Of a stretch of 64,000 nucleotides of DNA, positions 1 through 7,436 are shown one piece after another. The DNA is taken from positions 103,297 to 167,296 of the forward strand of contig NZ_JROO01000003.1 in assembly GCF_000826685.1 (NCBI RefSeq), written 5' to 3'. The stretch comes from Streptomonospora alba (GTDB taxonomy: Bacteria > Actinomycetota > Actinomycetes > Streptosporangiales > Streptosporangiaceae). How positions within the stretch are numbered: the stretch's first letter is position 1; each line of letters starts with the position of its first letter. The notes beneath the pieces are model-generated. The model did no database searches, was not told the origin of the DNA, and saw only the letters and a list, made by a program, of their open reading frames with translations. The position numbers and the translations under genes were made by a program.

Positions 1-2
1 CC

Positions 3-929
3 GAGCACACGCTGGCCTCGTATGAGCTGGGGGCGCGTTTCGGCGGCGACTTCATGGAGATCGACCTGGTCGCTACGGCCGACGGGACGCTGGTGGCCCG
101 CCACGAGCCCGAGATCGGCGATACGACGGATGTGGCCGAGCGTCCGGAGTTCGCCGACCGACACGCCACCCGCACGATCGACGGGCGCGAGTACACGGGG
201 TGGTTCGTCCACGACTTCACGTTGGACGAGATCAAGACGCTGCGCGCCACCGAGCGCATCCCCGACGTCCGCCCCGACAACGCCTCCCACGACGGCGACT
301 ACGAGATCCCCACGCTGCAGGAGATCGTCGACCTTGCGGGGCGGATGACCAAGGAGCTGGGCCGGCGCGTGGGGATCTACCCCGAGACCAAGCACCCCGC
401 ATACCACACCGGCCTGGGCCTGGACCTGGAGCCGCCGCTGCTGGCGGCGCTGCTGGACAACGGGCTCACCGGGCCCGAGCCCGAGCTGCCGGTGTTCCTG
501 CAGTCCTTCGAGAGCGAGAGTCTGCGCAGGCTCGTGGACGCGGGGCTGCCGCGCGTGTTCCTGATGGGCACGGAGGAGCACTGGAAGCCGTATCTGACCC
601 CCGAAGGGCTGGCCGGGGTCGCGGAGTTCGCCGAGGCCGTCGGGCCGGCGAAGGACCTGGTGATCCCGCGCGACGAGGACGACACCCTGAGCGAGCCCAC
701 CTCGCTGGTCGAGGACGCGCACGCGGCGGGCCTGGTCGTGCACCCCTGGACGTTCCGCAGCGAGAACCGCTTCCTGCCCGCGGACCTGCGCAGCGGCGGC
801 GCCCCCGACGACTTCGGCGGGTTCGCGGCCGAGTACGAGGCCTTCTTCGCCGCCGGAGTCGACGGTGTGTTCACCGACCACTCGCGGCACGCGTTCCTGG
901 CCCGGGAAATCTACCTGGAAGGCGAGTGA
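3..929 (+). CDS. Glycerophosphodiester phosphodiesterase, 5' end outside window
   Basis: This is a GDPD-family TIM-barrel enzyme that hydrolyses glycerophosphodiesters to glycerol-3-phosphate and an alcohol. The reading frame is already open at base 3, with the family's E-H-T segment (usually HRG...PENT/PEHT) in the first codons and the E-I-D segment about 18 codons later. The N-terminal His-Arg pair therefore lies just left of the window. Further on, IYPETKHP gives the conserved E-x-K, and the C-terminus has the V-H-P-W-T and GVDGVFTDH blocks typical of GDPD. 308 residues are visible. Its TGA overlaps the GTG of the next gene by three bases, so the two are probably co-translated. No signal peptide can be judged because the start is missing. 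Family assignment is firm. The exact substrate is not known. Confidence 0.9.
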   Translation, partial: EHTLASYELGARFGGDFMEIDLVATADGTLVARHEPEIGDTTDVAERPEFADRHATRTIDGREYTGWFVHDFTLDEIKTLRATERIPDVRPDNASHDGDYEIPTLQEIVDLAGRMTKELGRRVGIYPETKHPAYHTGLGLDLEPPLLAALLDNGLTGPEPELPVFLQSFESESLRRLVDAGLPRVFLMGTEEHWKPYLTPEGLAGVAEFAEAVGPAKDLVIPRDEDDTLSEPTSLVEDAHAAGLVVHPWTFRSENRFLPADLRSGGAPDDFGGFAAEYEAFFAAGVDGVFTDHSRHAFLAREIYLEGE

Positions 930-1876
930 GCACGGTTTCGGAGAAGACCGCGGCTCCCGCGCCGCTGCCCAGGAGCGTTGCGCGCAACGTCGATGCCCTG
1001 GACGGCGGCAGGGAGTGGCTGGAGTCGCTGCCGGGCACGCTCGCCGACTTGCAGGACGGCTGGGACCTGCACCTGGGACGCACGTTCACGGGCGGAACCT
1101 GCTCGTGGGTCGGTGCGGCCCGTACCGCGGACGACGAGCACGCCGTGCTCAAAGTGTCCTTCCCGCACCGCGAGGCCCGAGGCGAGGCGGAGGCGCTGCG
1201 CTTCTGGGACGGTGCGGGCGCGATCCGGCTGCTGCGCTCCAACGCTGACGGCTTCGGGCTGCTGCTGGAGGCCTGCGAACCCGGCGCCGCGCTGCGGGAC
1301 GCGGCGGGTGAGCCCGAGGACCTGCTCACCGCAGGGCTGGAGGTGCTCGCGCAGCTGTGGAGCAAGCGGCCGGACCCCGGCCTGGGACTGGAGCCGCTCC
1401 AGACGGTCGCCGACGACTGGGCCGGACTGGTGGCCGAACGCTGGCCCCGCCTGCGCCCCGAAGCCGACCCGCACCTGGTGCGCACCGCGATCGGCCTCCT
1501 GGAGTCGCTGCCCCGCACAGCCGAGCGCAGCGTGGTCCTGCACGGCGACATCAACCCGGGCAACATCCTCGCCGCCCAGCGCTCCCCGTGGCTGGCCATC
1601 GACCCCAAGCCCATGGTGGGCGACCCCGGCTACGACCTGTGGCCGCTGATCATGCAGCTCGACTCCCCGATGCGCCTGATCGAGCCGGGCCCGACACTGC
1701 GCCGCCGCTTCGGACTGGCCGCCGACATCCTCAGCGAGCCCGCCGACCGCCTCATGGCCTGGTCGACGGCCCGCGCGGTCGAATCGGCCTTCGACCGCTA
1801 CAACATCGGCGCGTACAAGGCAGGCGACGCGGAACTCGCCCAGGCGACGGCGCTGGCGGACGCGGCCGGGTTGTAA
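926..1876 (+). CDS. Aminoglycoside/streptomycin 6-kinase-like phosphotransferase
   Basis: A 316-residue kinase-fold protein of the APH(6)/streptomycin kinase-like family. The Brenner-type catalytic motif HGDINPGN lies near residue 206, with Asp208 as the likely base, and the metal-binding IDPKP follows near residue 225. The N-terminal lobe has a K-V-S motif (VLKVSFPHREARGEAEAL) fitting the ATP lysine and the helix-C glutamate. The GTG start at 926 overlaps the stop of the upstream phosphodiesterase, the usual sign of translational coupling. The next ATG in this frame lies well inside the kinase domain. Actinobacteria carry many such kinases, and most phosphorylate unknown small molecules, so antibiotic resistance cannot be claimed from the sequence. 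The family is clear and the substrate is open. Confidence 0.85.
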   Translation: MSTVSEKTAAPAPLPRSVARNVDALDGGREWLESLPGTLADLQDGWDLHLGRTFTGGTCSWVGAARTADDEHAVLKVSFPHREARGEAEALRFWDGAGAIRLLRSNADGFGLLLEACEPGAALRDAAGEPEDLLTAGLEVLAQLWSKRPDPGLGLEPLQTVADDWAGLVAERWPRLRPEADPHLVRTAIGLLESLPRTAERSVVLHGDINPGNILAAQRSPWLAIDPKPMVGDPGYDLWPLIMQLDSPMRLIEPGPTLRRRFGLAADILSEPADRLMAWSTARAVESAFDRYNIGAYKAGDAELAQATALADAAGL

Positions 1877-2034
1877 CGGCGGAAGCGCCCCCCGAGGGCA
1901 GGCGAGGGGCCGGGAGACGGCGCCCCGGGCCGAAGGGCGGGGCGGAGGGCCGAGTGCGGACAGCCGTGTGGAGCGCCGCAGCCGCTTGTGGGTTTCGGAT
2001 CATGAGACAGGCTGAATCCGGCATTCCATGCACG

Positions 2035-2144
2035 ATTTCCACACAAGCGACATAGCTGTTGAGCTGCGCAAACATACCCCAGAACATAGTTATCCACAGG
2101 ATTCGCGAAAACCTGTGGACAATACCGCCAGGGCCTGTGGACAA
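2035..2144. other. Cluster of DnaA boxes in a 464-bp gene-free region
   Basis: The stretch 1877-2340 contains no convincing gene. Inside it are three full DnaA-box matches: TTATCCACA on the plus strand at 2090-2098, and TTGTCCACA on the minus strand at 2114-2122 and 2136-2144. A weaker ATTTCCACA lies at 2035-2043. Start-to-start spacings of the three good boxes are 24 and 22 bases, about two helical turns. The local sequence is also less GC-rich than its surroundings. Neighbouring genes are not dnaA, dnaN or rpmH, so this is unlikely to be the main origin. A DnaA-titration or regulatory cluster, as described outside oriC in Streptomyces, is the best reading. That role is inference. Confidence 0.6.
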
Positions 2145-2340
2145 CGCGCGGCGCCGGAGGGCCGGAAACGCGGGCATCAGGCCCCGGAAGACGGTTGCGG
2201 CGAGACGATCACCGTTGCCGCGAGCAGACGGCTGAGCGCCCGGCGGCCGGCGGCCGACGACGGATTCCGCCGAGCGTATCCGCAGAGGCACTCGCGCCGC
2301 GGCGATCCCGCACTGCTCGCCCTTCTCCCCTCGGCTCTGC

Positions 2341-3417
2341 TCAGCCGCGGCGGGCCAAGAGGGTGATGGCGGCGATCAGTACCGCGGCCAGGCCCGCGCC
2401 GGTCCAGATCAAGGTGGCGGCTCCGGTGCCCGCGGGATCGTCCTCGTCGGAGCCCGAGGCCGCGCCTCCGCCGTCCTCGGCGTCCCCTCCGGCCTCCTCG
2501 GAGGCGTCCTGCCCGTCCTCCCCGTCCGCACCGGGAACGTCCAGCGGCACGCTCCACACCGGGCTGCCCGGTCCTTCGGTCCCCGCGAGGAGAGCGCTCC
2601 CGTCGTGGGAGAAGGCCAGCGACTCTCCCTGGTCGGACTCCGGCAGGGACACGCGGTCGACGACGCGGCCGCGCACGCCTTCCGAGGCGTCGTAGACGCT
2701 CGCCGACCAGTAGGTGCGCACGGCGTAGTGGGCCCCGTCCGGGGAGAAGGCGGCGTCGGTGGCATACAGCGGGGCGGAGTCCACCCGTGTGAGGGTGTTG
2801 GCGCCCTCCGCGTCCAGCCGCTCCGGCGCCGCGTAGACGCCCCCGGCCACCTCCTTGCTGATGACGTAGAGGCGGCCGCTATCGGGGTCGACCATCATCG
2901 CCTCGGAGTCGCGCCCGCCGTCCTCGTAAGTGAAGGTGAACGTGGTCGCCCGGATCGTCTGGTCGGTGAGGTCGCGCGGTTCGGGCAGGCGGTAGACGCG
3001 GATGTTCGGCCAACCGCCCTGGAAATTGTCGCCGATGTCGCCGACGTAGACCGCGGGCTCGCCGTCCTCGCCGGGGCCGACCGAGATCGCCTCCCAGTCG
3101 CGGACCTCGACCCCCTCGCCGACCAGACTCACCGTCGCCAGGGTGCGGCCCTGATCGTCGACGGCGTAGATCTCGGGGCCGTAGCCGCCGCTGTCGTTGT
3201 GCGTCCAGTAGACGCCGTCGTGCCGACTGGAGGCGGCAAGGCCGCTGGACTCCTGGATCCGCTCATCGGTGATCCGGAACAGCGGGTCGGCGGCCTCGGG
3301 GGCGCCGCCGCTCTGCGAGGGCGCTGGGGCCGGGCCGTCGGCTGCGGCCGGCACCGCCGGTGTCGCGTGCAGCGCCGCGAGCGCGAGCGAGACCGCGAGC
3401 ACGGCGCTTCTCCTCAT
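2341..3417 (-). CDS. Secreted, C-terminally membrane-anchored beta-propeller-like protein
   Basis: A 358-residue exported protein. The start at 3417 gives a signal peptide (MRR, then a run of Ala/Leu/Val to about residue 25). The body contains repeated propeller-like strands such as WTHNDSGG, YVGDIGDN and YRLPEPR, often seen in actinobacterial proteins annotated as WD40-like or esterase-like phytase-type. It has several acidic loops (DSGR, DSEAMMVD). Residues 300-330 are a low-complexity Glu/Asp/Gly stalk, followed by one membrane helix (LIWTGAGLAAVLIAAITLLA) and a short RRG tail. No LPxTG motif is present, so anchoring is by the helix. The frame continues upstream of 3417, but that part lacks coding character. 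Function is unknown, and it is likely displayed on the outer face of the membrane. Confidence 0.8.
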   Translation of the reverse strand: MRRSAVLAVSLALAALHATPAVPAAADGPAPAPSQSGGAPEAADPLFRITDERIQESSGLAASSRHDGVYWTHNDSGGYGPEIYAVDDQGRTLATVSLVGEGVEVRDWEAISVGPGEDGEPAVYVGDIGDNFQGGWPNIRVYRLPEPRDLTDQTIRATTFTFTYEDGGRDSEAMMVDPDSGRLYVISKEVAGGVYAAPERLDAEGANTLTRVDSAPLYATDAAFSPDGAHYAVRTYWSASVYDASEGVRGRVVDRVSLPESDQGESLAFSHDGSALLAGTEGPGSPVWSVPLDVPGADGEDGQDASEEAGGDAEDGGGAASGSDEDDPAGTGAATLIWTGAGLAAVLIAAITLLARRG

Positions 3418-3517
3418 GACGGCAATCCTGTCATTCTCAGCGTGCCCGCGTGGCTTGCGACCCTCGCCTTCTGGGCATGCTCCGCATACAGACGCGCTTG
3501 AGCGGAAGGATGACCGT

Positions 3518-4243
3518 ATGCGGATCGTCGCCTGCCTCAACGGGGACCGGCGCCCCGGGGCGCATCCCGCGCTGCCCGTTTCACACGAGCAGGTCGTCGC
3601 CGACGCACGTGCGGCGGTGGACGCCGGAGCCGACGAGATACACGTGCATCCGCGCGACGGTGCGGGCGCGGAGTCGCTGGAGCCGCAGGCGGTCGCGCCG
3701 CTGCTGAAGCTGCTGCGCGCCGAGCTGCCCGACGTGCCCGTCAGCGTCACCACCGCGCTGTCGGCCGAACCCGATCCCGTGCGGCGCTACGACCTGGTGC
3801 AGCGTTGGAGCGCCCTGCCCGACGCGGCGACGGTGAACCTGCACGAGCCCGGATCGATCGAGGTCGCCCGCCTGCTGATCGACCGCAGGGTCGGCGTCGA
3901 GGCCGGAGTGTGGACGGTTGAGGCCGCGCGCATCCTGGTCGCCTCCGGTCTGGCGGAGGACTTCGTCCGAGTGCTGGTGGAGCCGATGCAGGCCGCCACC
4001 GAGGAAGCGCTGGCCAACGCCTCGTCCATCGACGCCGTCCTCGACCGGGCCGGGATGGAGCTGCCGCGGCTTCTGCACGGCCGCGACCGTACCGCCTGGC
4101 CGGTGCTGGAGACGGCCGTGGCCGCGGGCCGCGACGTGCGCATCGGCCTGGAGGACACGCTGCGCGACCCGGACGAGAACGCGGCCGAGGGCAACGCCGC
4201 ATTGGTGCAACTGGCCACCACACGCACCTCGGCGGCCGCCTAG
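3518..4243 (+). CDS. BKACE-type (DUF849) 3-keto acid cleavage enzyme
   Basis: A 241-residue TIM-barrel protein of the beta-keto acid cleavage family, whose founding member cleaves 3-keto-5-aminohexanoate with acetyl-CoA. The metal-binding HVHPRDG motif is at about residue 43, and the glycine-rich R-I-G-L-E-D-T-L block, which normally carries a glutamate of the active site, is near residue 208. It is shorter than the usual 270-300 residues but looks complete at both ends. The ATG at 3518 has GGAAGGA about eight bases upstream. It is transcribed divergently from the propeller protein with a 100-bp gap. BKACE enzymes accept varied substrates, and lysine fermentation is unlikely in an actinomycete, so the real substrate is not predictable here. 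Confidence 0.85.
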   Translation: MRIVACLNGDRRPGAHPALPVSHEQVVADARAAVDAGADEIHVHPRDGAGAESLEPQAVAPLLKLLRAELPDVPVSVTTALSAEPDPVRRYDLVQRWSALPDAATVNLHEPGSIEVARLLIDRRVGVEAGVWTVEAARILVASGLAEDFVRVLVEPMQAATEEALANASSIDAVLDRAGMELPRLLHGRDRTAWPVLETAVAAGRDVRIGLEDTLRDPDENAAEGNAALVQLATTRTSAAA

Positions 4244-4276
4244 CTCCGTCGGGCGCGCGCTGCGGCGACACCGGCC

Positions 4277-4375
4277 TCAGCTGAGCAGCGCGCCGATGAC
4301 GACGATCAGCACGATGGCCCCGAGCACCGTCGGCAGCAGCCAGCGCTGCTTCCGGTTGTTGGTGAGCATGCTCAT
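4277..4375 (-). CDS. Small single-pass membrane protein, 32 residues
   Basis: A short frame on the minus strand encodes MSMLTNNRKQRW followed by a 19-residue hydrophobic segment ending in ALLS. A basic cytoplasmic tail, then one clean membrane helix and an immediate stop, is a non-random arrangement for so short a frame. It fits the class of small actinobacterial membrane peptides. A second ATG six bases downstream (4369) is an alternative start. The Shine-Dalgarno sequence is weak. It lies between two clear genes in a 293-bp gap. Function is unknown. It could be a chance frame, but the hydropathy pattern argues against that. Confidence 0.5.
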   Translation of the reverse strand: MSMLTNNRKQRWLLPTVLGAIVLIVVIGALLS

Positions 4376-4536
4376 GGTCGTCCGGCCTTACTCGCGTCCT
4401 GCGGGCGCGGGGTCGCCGCGTCCGGATGTGGGTGTGCCGTGCTCCCGGCCTCCGCCGCGGACGGCGCCGCCCGGTGCCCGCGGCCCTTCGCACTCCGGCG
4501 CACGGCTTTCGGGCGGTTCGGGCGCTCGGGGCGGTT

Positions 4537-5160
4537 TCAGCCTAATGCCCAGGTGGCCAGGGTCTCGTACCGGGGCCGCCGCGGGTGGTGGCTGCGGACC
4601 AGGTGGATCTGTCCGATGGTCCAAAAGGGCGTGGCCAGGGCGCTGAGGCCGTACCGCAGCGCCGTCATGTCGGTGGGCGGCCGACTGGCGGCCAGGGTCA
4701 GATGCGGCACGAACGCGCGCCGGTCGCCCTTGATACCGGATTTCCGGGCGACTTTGCGCAGCCCGTCGGCCAGCAGTGTCACGCCGTCGACGTCGCCCTC
4801 CAGCCCGGCCCACAGCACGGTCGCGTGCTCGGTGTCGCCCGGGAAGGTGCCGCCGCCGCGCACGGCCACCTCAGGGCGCTCGTGCCGGGCGGCCTCGGCG
4901 GCGAGCCTGCGTTCCACCTGCGGCACGTCGTCCTCGGGCACCTCGCCCAGGAACAGCAGCGTGAAGTGCCATTCCTCGGGATCGCGCCAGCGCAGCCCCT
5001 GCCCCAGGCGCGGCCGCGCACCGGGATCGGCGGCCCGGTCGGCCGTGTCGAGCGCGCGGCCGGCGACGTAGAGCCGGTCGGCCGCGCTGAGCGCGCTCGC
5101 CACGCGCCCCACCTCGTCCAGGACCTCCTGCGGCGGGTATACCGCGACGAACAGCCTCAT
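4537..5160 (-). CDS. thpR: RNA 2',3'-cyclic phosphodiesterase (2'-5' RNA ligase family)
   Basis: A 207-residue member of the 2H phosphoesterase superfamily, which hydrolyses 2',3'-cyclic phosphate ends of RNA. It contains the two diagnostic H-x-T motifs: HFTLLFLGEVPE near residue 78 and HLTLAASR near residue 160. Spacing and length match ThpR. The start MRLFVAVYPP at 5160 is the conserved family N-terminus; the upstream extension in the same frame is proline/arginine-rich and not convincing. It is monocistronic and lies about 140 bases downstream of the MFS gene on the same strand, so it could be read through from it. The assignment is confident. Confidence 0.92.
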   Translation of the reverse strand: MRLFVAVYPPQEVLDEVGRVASALSAADRLYVAGRALDTADRAADPGARPRLGQGLRWRDPEEWHFTLLFLGEVPEDDVPQVERRLAAEAARHERPEVAVRGGGTFPGDTEHATVLWAGLEGDVDGVTLLADGLRKVARKSGIKGDRRAFVPHLTLAASRPPTDMTALRYGLSALATPFWTIGQIHLVRSHHPRRPRYETLATWALG

Positions 5161-5302
5161 ACACCACCCCGCATCGTCGTCCTCCCGATGATCGCGAGCC
5201 GCAGCATGCCAGCGGGCGCAGCCGCGCGGTAGGGGCTTTCGCGCACGAACACCGCCGCCGCCCGCACGTACGCCCGCCCGCGGGAGCCGGGCGGCGCCGC
5301 GG

Positions 5303-6730
5303 TCACCCGCTTCCGCCGGTTCCGCCGGCGCGCGCAGGCAAGGCCGAAACCCGCACGAACGGGCGCCGCGGCGAGGGCCGCACCCGCACCCGCAGACTGC
5401 GCGCCAGCAGGACGGACACCACGGCGACCACAAGCACGCTCACCGCACCGCCCACTCCCAGACTGGCACGCGGACCGAACGCGTCGGCCAGGAATCCGAC
5501 GATCGGGGCGCCGATCGGGGATACGCCGAGGAAGACGAGCATGTAGATGCTCATCACCCGCCCGCGCATCTGCGGCTCCACGCTGAGCTGGAACGTGGCG
5601 TTCAGCGAGGTGGTGAAGGTCATGAACGCCACGCCCATGACCACCAGGGCGGCCACGAACCAGCCGTAGCTCGGCGCCGCCGCCGAGACGCCTTGCAGCA
5701 CGCCGAACGCCAGCGCACCGCTGAGTACAAGGCGCAATCGGGGCCGCTCCCGGCGCGCGGCGATCAGCGCCCCGGCGAGCGCGCCCACGGCCAGCGCGGC
5801 GGCGGCCGTGCCGAATGCGGCGGCGCCCGTCTCGAAGACGTTGTTGGCCATCAGCGCGATCTGGTTCTGCACGTTGGCGCCGAACATCTGCACGAAGATC
5901 GTCATCACCAGCAGCAGCACCAGATCGGGGCGGGACAGCACGTAGCGCACGCCCTCCATGGTCTGGCCCTTGGTGCGCGGCGCCCGCTCGGTGACGTCGA
6001 GTTCGCCGGGCCGCATCAGCCACAGGCCGCCCAGCACGGCCAGGAAGGACGCGGCGTTGATCAGGAAGACGGGGCCGCTGCCGATGGCCGCGATCAACAG
6101 TCCGGCGATAGCGGGGCCGGCGACCCTGCCGAACTGGAAGCTGGCGCTGTTCAGCGCGACGGCGTTGGGCAGGTCGCGGTCGCCGACCATCTCCACGACG
6201 AAGGTCTGGCGCGCGGGGTTGTCGACCACGGTCACCAGACCCAGCGCGAAGGCGAAGACATAGACGTGCCACACCTGGGCGGCCCCGAGGGTCGCGAGCA
6301 CGCCCAGCCCCGCGGCGAGGACGCCCATGGCGGCCTGGGTGGCGATCAGCAGGCCGCGCTTGGGGAGCCGGTCGACCAGCGTGCCGCCCCACAGCCCGAA
6401 CAGCAGCATGGGCAGGAACTGCAGCGCGGTGGCCAGGCCCAGCGCGACACCGCTGCCGCCGCTGAGCTGGAGCACAAGCCAGTCCTGGGCGACGCGCTGC
6501 ATCCAGGTGCCGCTGTTGGAGACCACCTGCCCGGCGGCGAAGAGCCGGTAGTTGCGGATGGCCAGCGAGCGGAACATCGCGCTGCCGGGCGGGGACCGCC
6601 GCCGCGGCGGCTCGGCCCGGTCCCCGCCGCCGTCCGCGGAGCCTTCCCCAGGCCCTCCGGCGGAGCCGCCGGGCGCGGGCTCCGCTTCCTCCTCGGAGCC
6701 GGACGCGGCCGGTCGATCGGACTCGCTCAT
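5303..6730 (-). CDS. MFS transporter (DHA3-like efflux pump)
   Basis: A 475-residue major facilitator. About 55 N-terminal residues are an acidic, proline/glycine-rich cytoplasmic tail. Then come twelve predicted membrane helices beginning with IRNYRLFAAGQVVSNSGTWM, which is typical of the DHA3/enterobactin-exporter-like group. The loop between helices 2 and 3 has the GGTLVDRLPKR signature (the G-x-x-x-D-R-x-x-R/K motif). The start at 6730 (MSESDRP) is 86 bases from the end of the MarR gene, so the two form one transcript with the regulator first. Regulator-pump operons of this kind usually respond to the exported compound. The substrate is unknown. The frame extends further upstream, but that part is antisense-like and overlaps marR. 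Confidence 0.9.
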   Translation of the reverse strand: MSESDRPAASGSEEEAEPAPGGSAGGPGEGSADGGGDRAEPPRRRSPPGSAMFRSLAIRNYRLFAAGQVVSNSGTWMQRVAQDWLVLQLSGGSGVALGLATALQFLPMLLFGLWGGTLVDRLPKRGLLIATQAAMGVLAAGLGVLATLGAAQVWHVYVFAFALGLVTVVDNPARQTFVVEMVGDRDLPNAVALNSASFQFGRVAGPAIAGLLIAAIGSGPVFLINAASFLAVLGGLWLMRPGELDVTERAPRTKGQTMEGVRYVLSRPDLVLLLVMTIFVQMFGANVQNQIALMANNVFETGAAAFGTAAAALAVGALAGALIAARRERPRLRLVLSGALAFGVLQGVSAAAPSYGWFVAALVVMGVAFMTFTTSLNATFQLSVEPQMRGRVMSIYMLVFLGVSPIGAPIVGFLADAFGPRASLGVGGAVSVLVVAVVSVLLARSLRVRVRPSPRRPFVRVSALPARAGGTGGSG

Positions 6731-6816
6731 GTCCTGTCGCGGCGCGCAGCCGGTGTCGCCCGCGTCGCTCCCCCATCGGTCCTCGGTGCGGCCGTGCGCC
6801 GCCGGATCGGGCGGTC

Positions 6817-7266
6817 CTAGGACTCGGCCAGCCGGTCCAGGATCTCCGCCGCGCGGCGCAGCGTGTCCTTCTCCTCGGGTGTCAGCTCCTTGAGGCGCTG
6901 CGCCAGCCACGCCTCGCGGCGGCGCTGATCGGCCCGCACCAGGTTCCGGCCCTCCTCGGTGATGCTCACCAGCTGCCGGCGCTGGTCCTCCGGGTGCTTG
7001 ATGCGCCGCACCAGCCCCCGTTCCTCCAGCGTCGCCACGATCCGGGTCATCGACGGCGGCTGCACCTTCTCGCGCTCCGCGAGCTCCCCCGGTGTCATCT
7101 CCCCGTGGCGGGCCAGGGTGAAAAGCGCCGCCCCCTGGCCGAGCGACACCGACGCGTCGGGCCGCTGCGCCCGCAGCCTCCGGGCCAACCTGCCCACGGT
7201 TACACGCAGCACCGACGCCAGCCCGGCGTCGGTCCTGATCTGACGCGACAGCGGAGACTTCTCCAT
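6817..7266 (-). CDS. MarR-family transcriptional regulator
   Basis: A 149-residue winged-helix repressor. The DNA-binding core reads GEMTPGELAEREKVQPPSM, followed by the wing with HPEDQRRQLV (the D-x-R signature). Flanking helices for dimerisation end in DTLRRAAEILDRL. It is first in a two-gene transcript with the MFS pump and starts inside an inverted repeat (see the operator entry), consistent with autoregulation. The ATG at 7266 lies within the repeat, and no Shine-Dalgarno sequence is obvious upstream, so the mRNA may be leaderless. The ligand is unknown, but a compound pumped by the downstream transporter is the natural guess. Confidence 0.92.
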   Translation of the reverse strand: MEKSPLSRQIRTDAGLASVLRVTVGRLARRLRAQRPDASVSLGQGAALFTLARHGEMTPGELAEREKVQPPSMTRIVATLEERGLVRRIKHPEDQRRQLVSITEEGRNLVRADQRRREAWLAQRLKELTPEEKDTLRRAAEILDRLAES

Positions 7267-7291
7267 TAGCGGAACTCATTACTTTTGCTAA
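7266..7291 (-). promoter_or_regulatory. Likely MarR operator overlapping the marR start codon
   Basis: An inverted repeat with arms TTAGC (7266-7270) and GCTAA (7287-7291) brackets an AT-rich centre. The region is clearly richer in A/T than its surroundings and sits exactly on the start codon of the MarR gene. MarR proteins commonly bind such imperfect palindromes in their own promoters. The arms are only five bases, so chance is possible. Position and composition support the call. Confidence 0.5.
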
Positions 7292-7392
7292 CAAAATCGA
7301 GCCTCGGGGTGATTCCCCGGACATCCGGGAAACCGCACCCGACCGGTCCGCGGGCGCAGCCGCGAACGCGATCCGGCGGATGCGCCGGCGGC

Positions 7393-7418
7393 GGCTGCGG
7401 CCCCCGGTGCCCGCAGCC
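7393..7418 (-). terminator. Hairpin downstream of the purine permease gene
   Basis: An eight-base stem (GGCTGCGG, 7393-7400, with CCGCAGCC, 7411-7418) and a ten-base loop lie 19 bases past the permease stop on the minus strand. No U-tract follows, as is common for high-GC actinomycete terminators. The hairpin would separate the permease transcript from the marR promoter. Confidence 0.45.
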
Positions 7419-7436
7419 TAGCCGGACGTCAGCGGG

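Noticed and set aside
926..1876. Aminoglycoside resistance gene
   Set aside because: The fold and motifs are those of the phosphotransferase family, but the context is a phospholipid-degradation gene and many relatives act on other compounds.
2035..2144. Chromosomal origin oriC
   Set aside because: DnaA boxes are present, but dnaA, dnaN, rpmH and an AT-rich unwinding region are not, and an actinobacterial origin usually has many more boxes.
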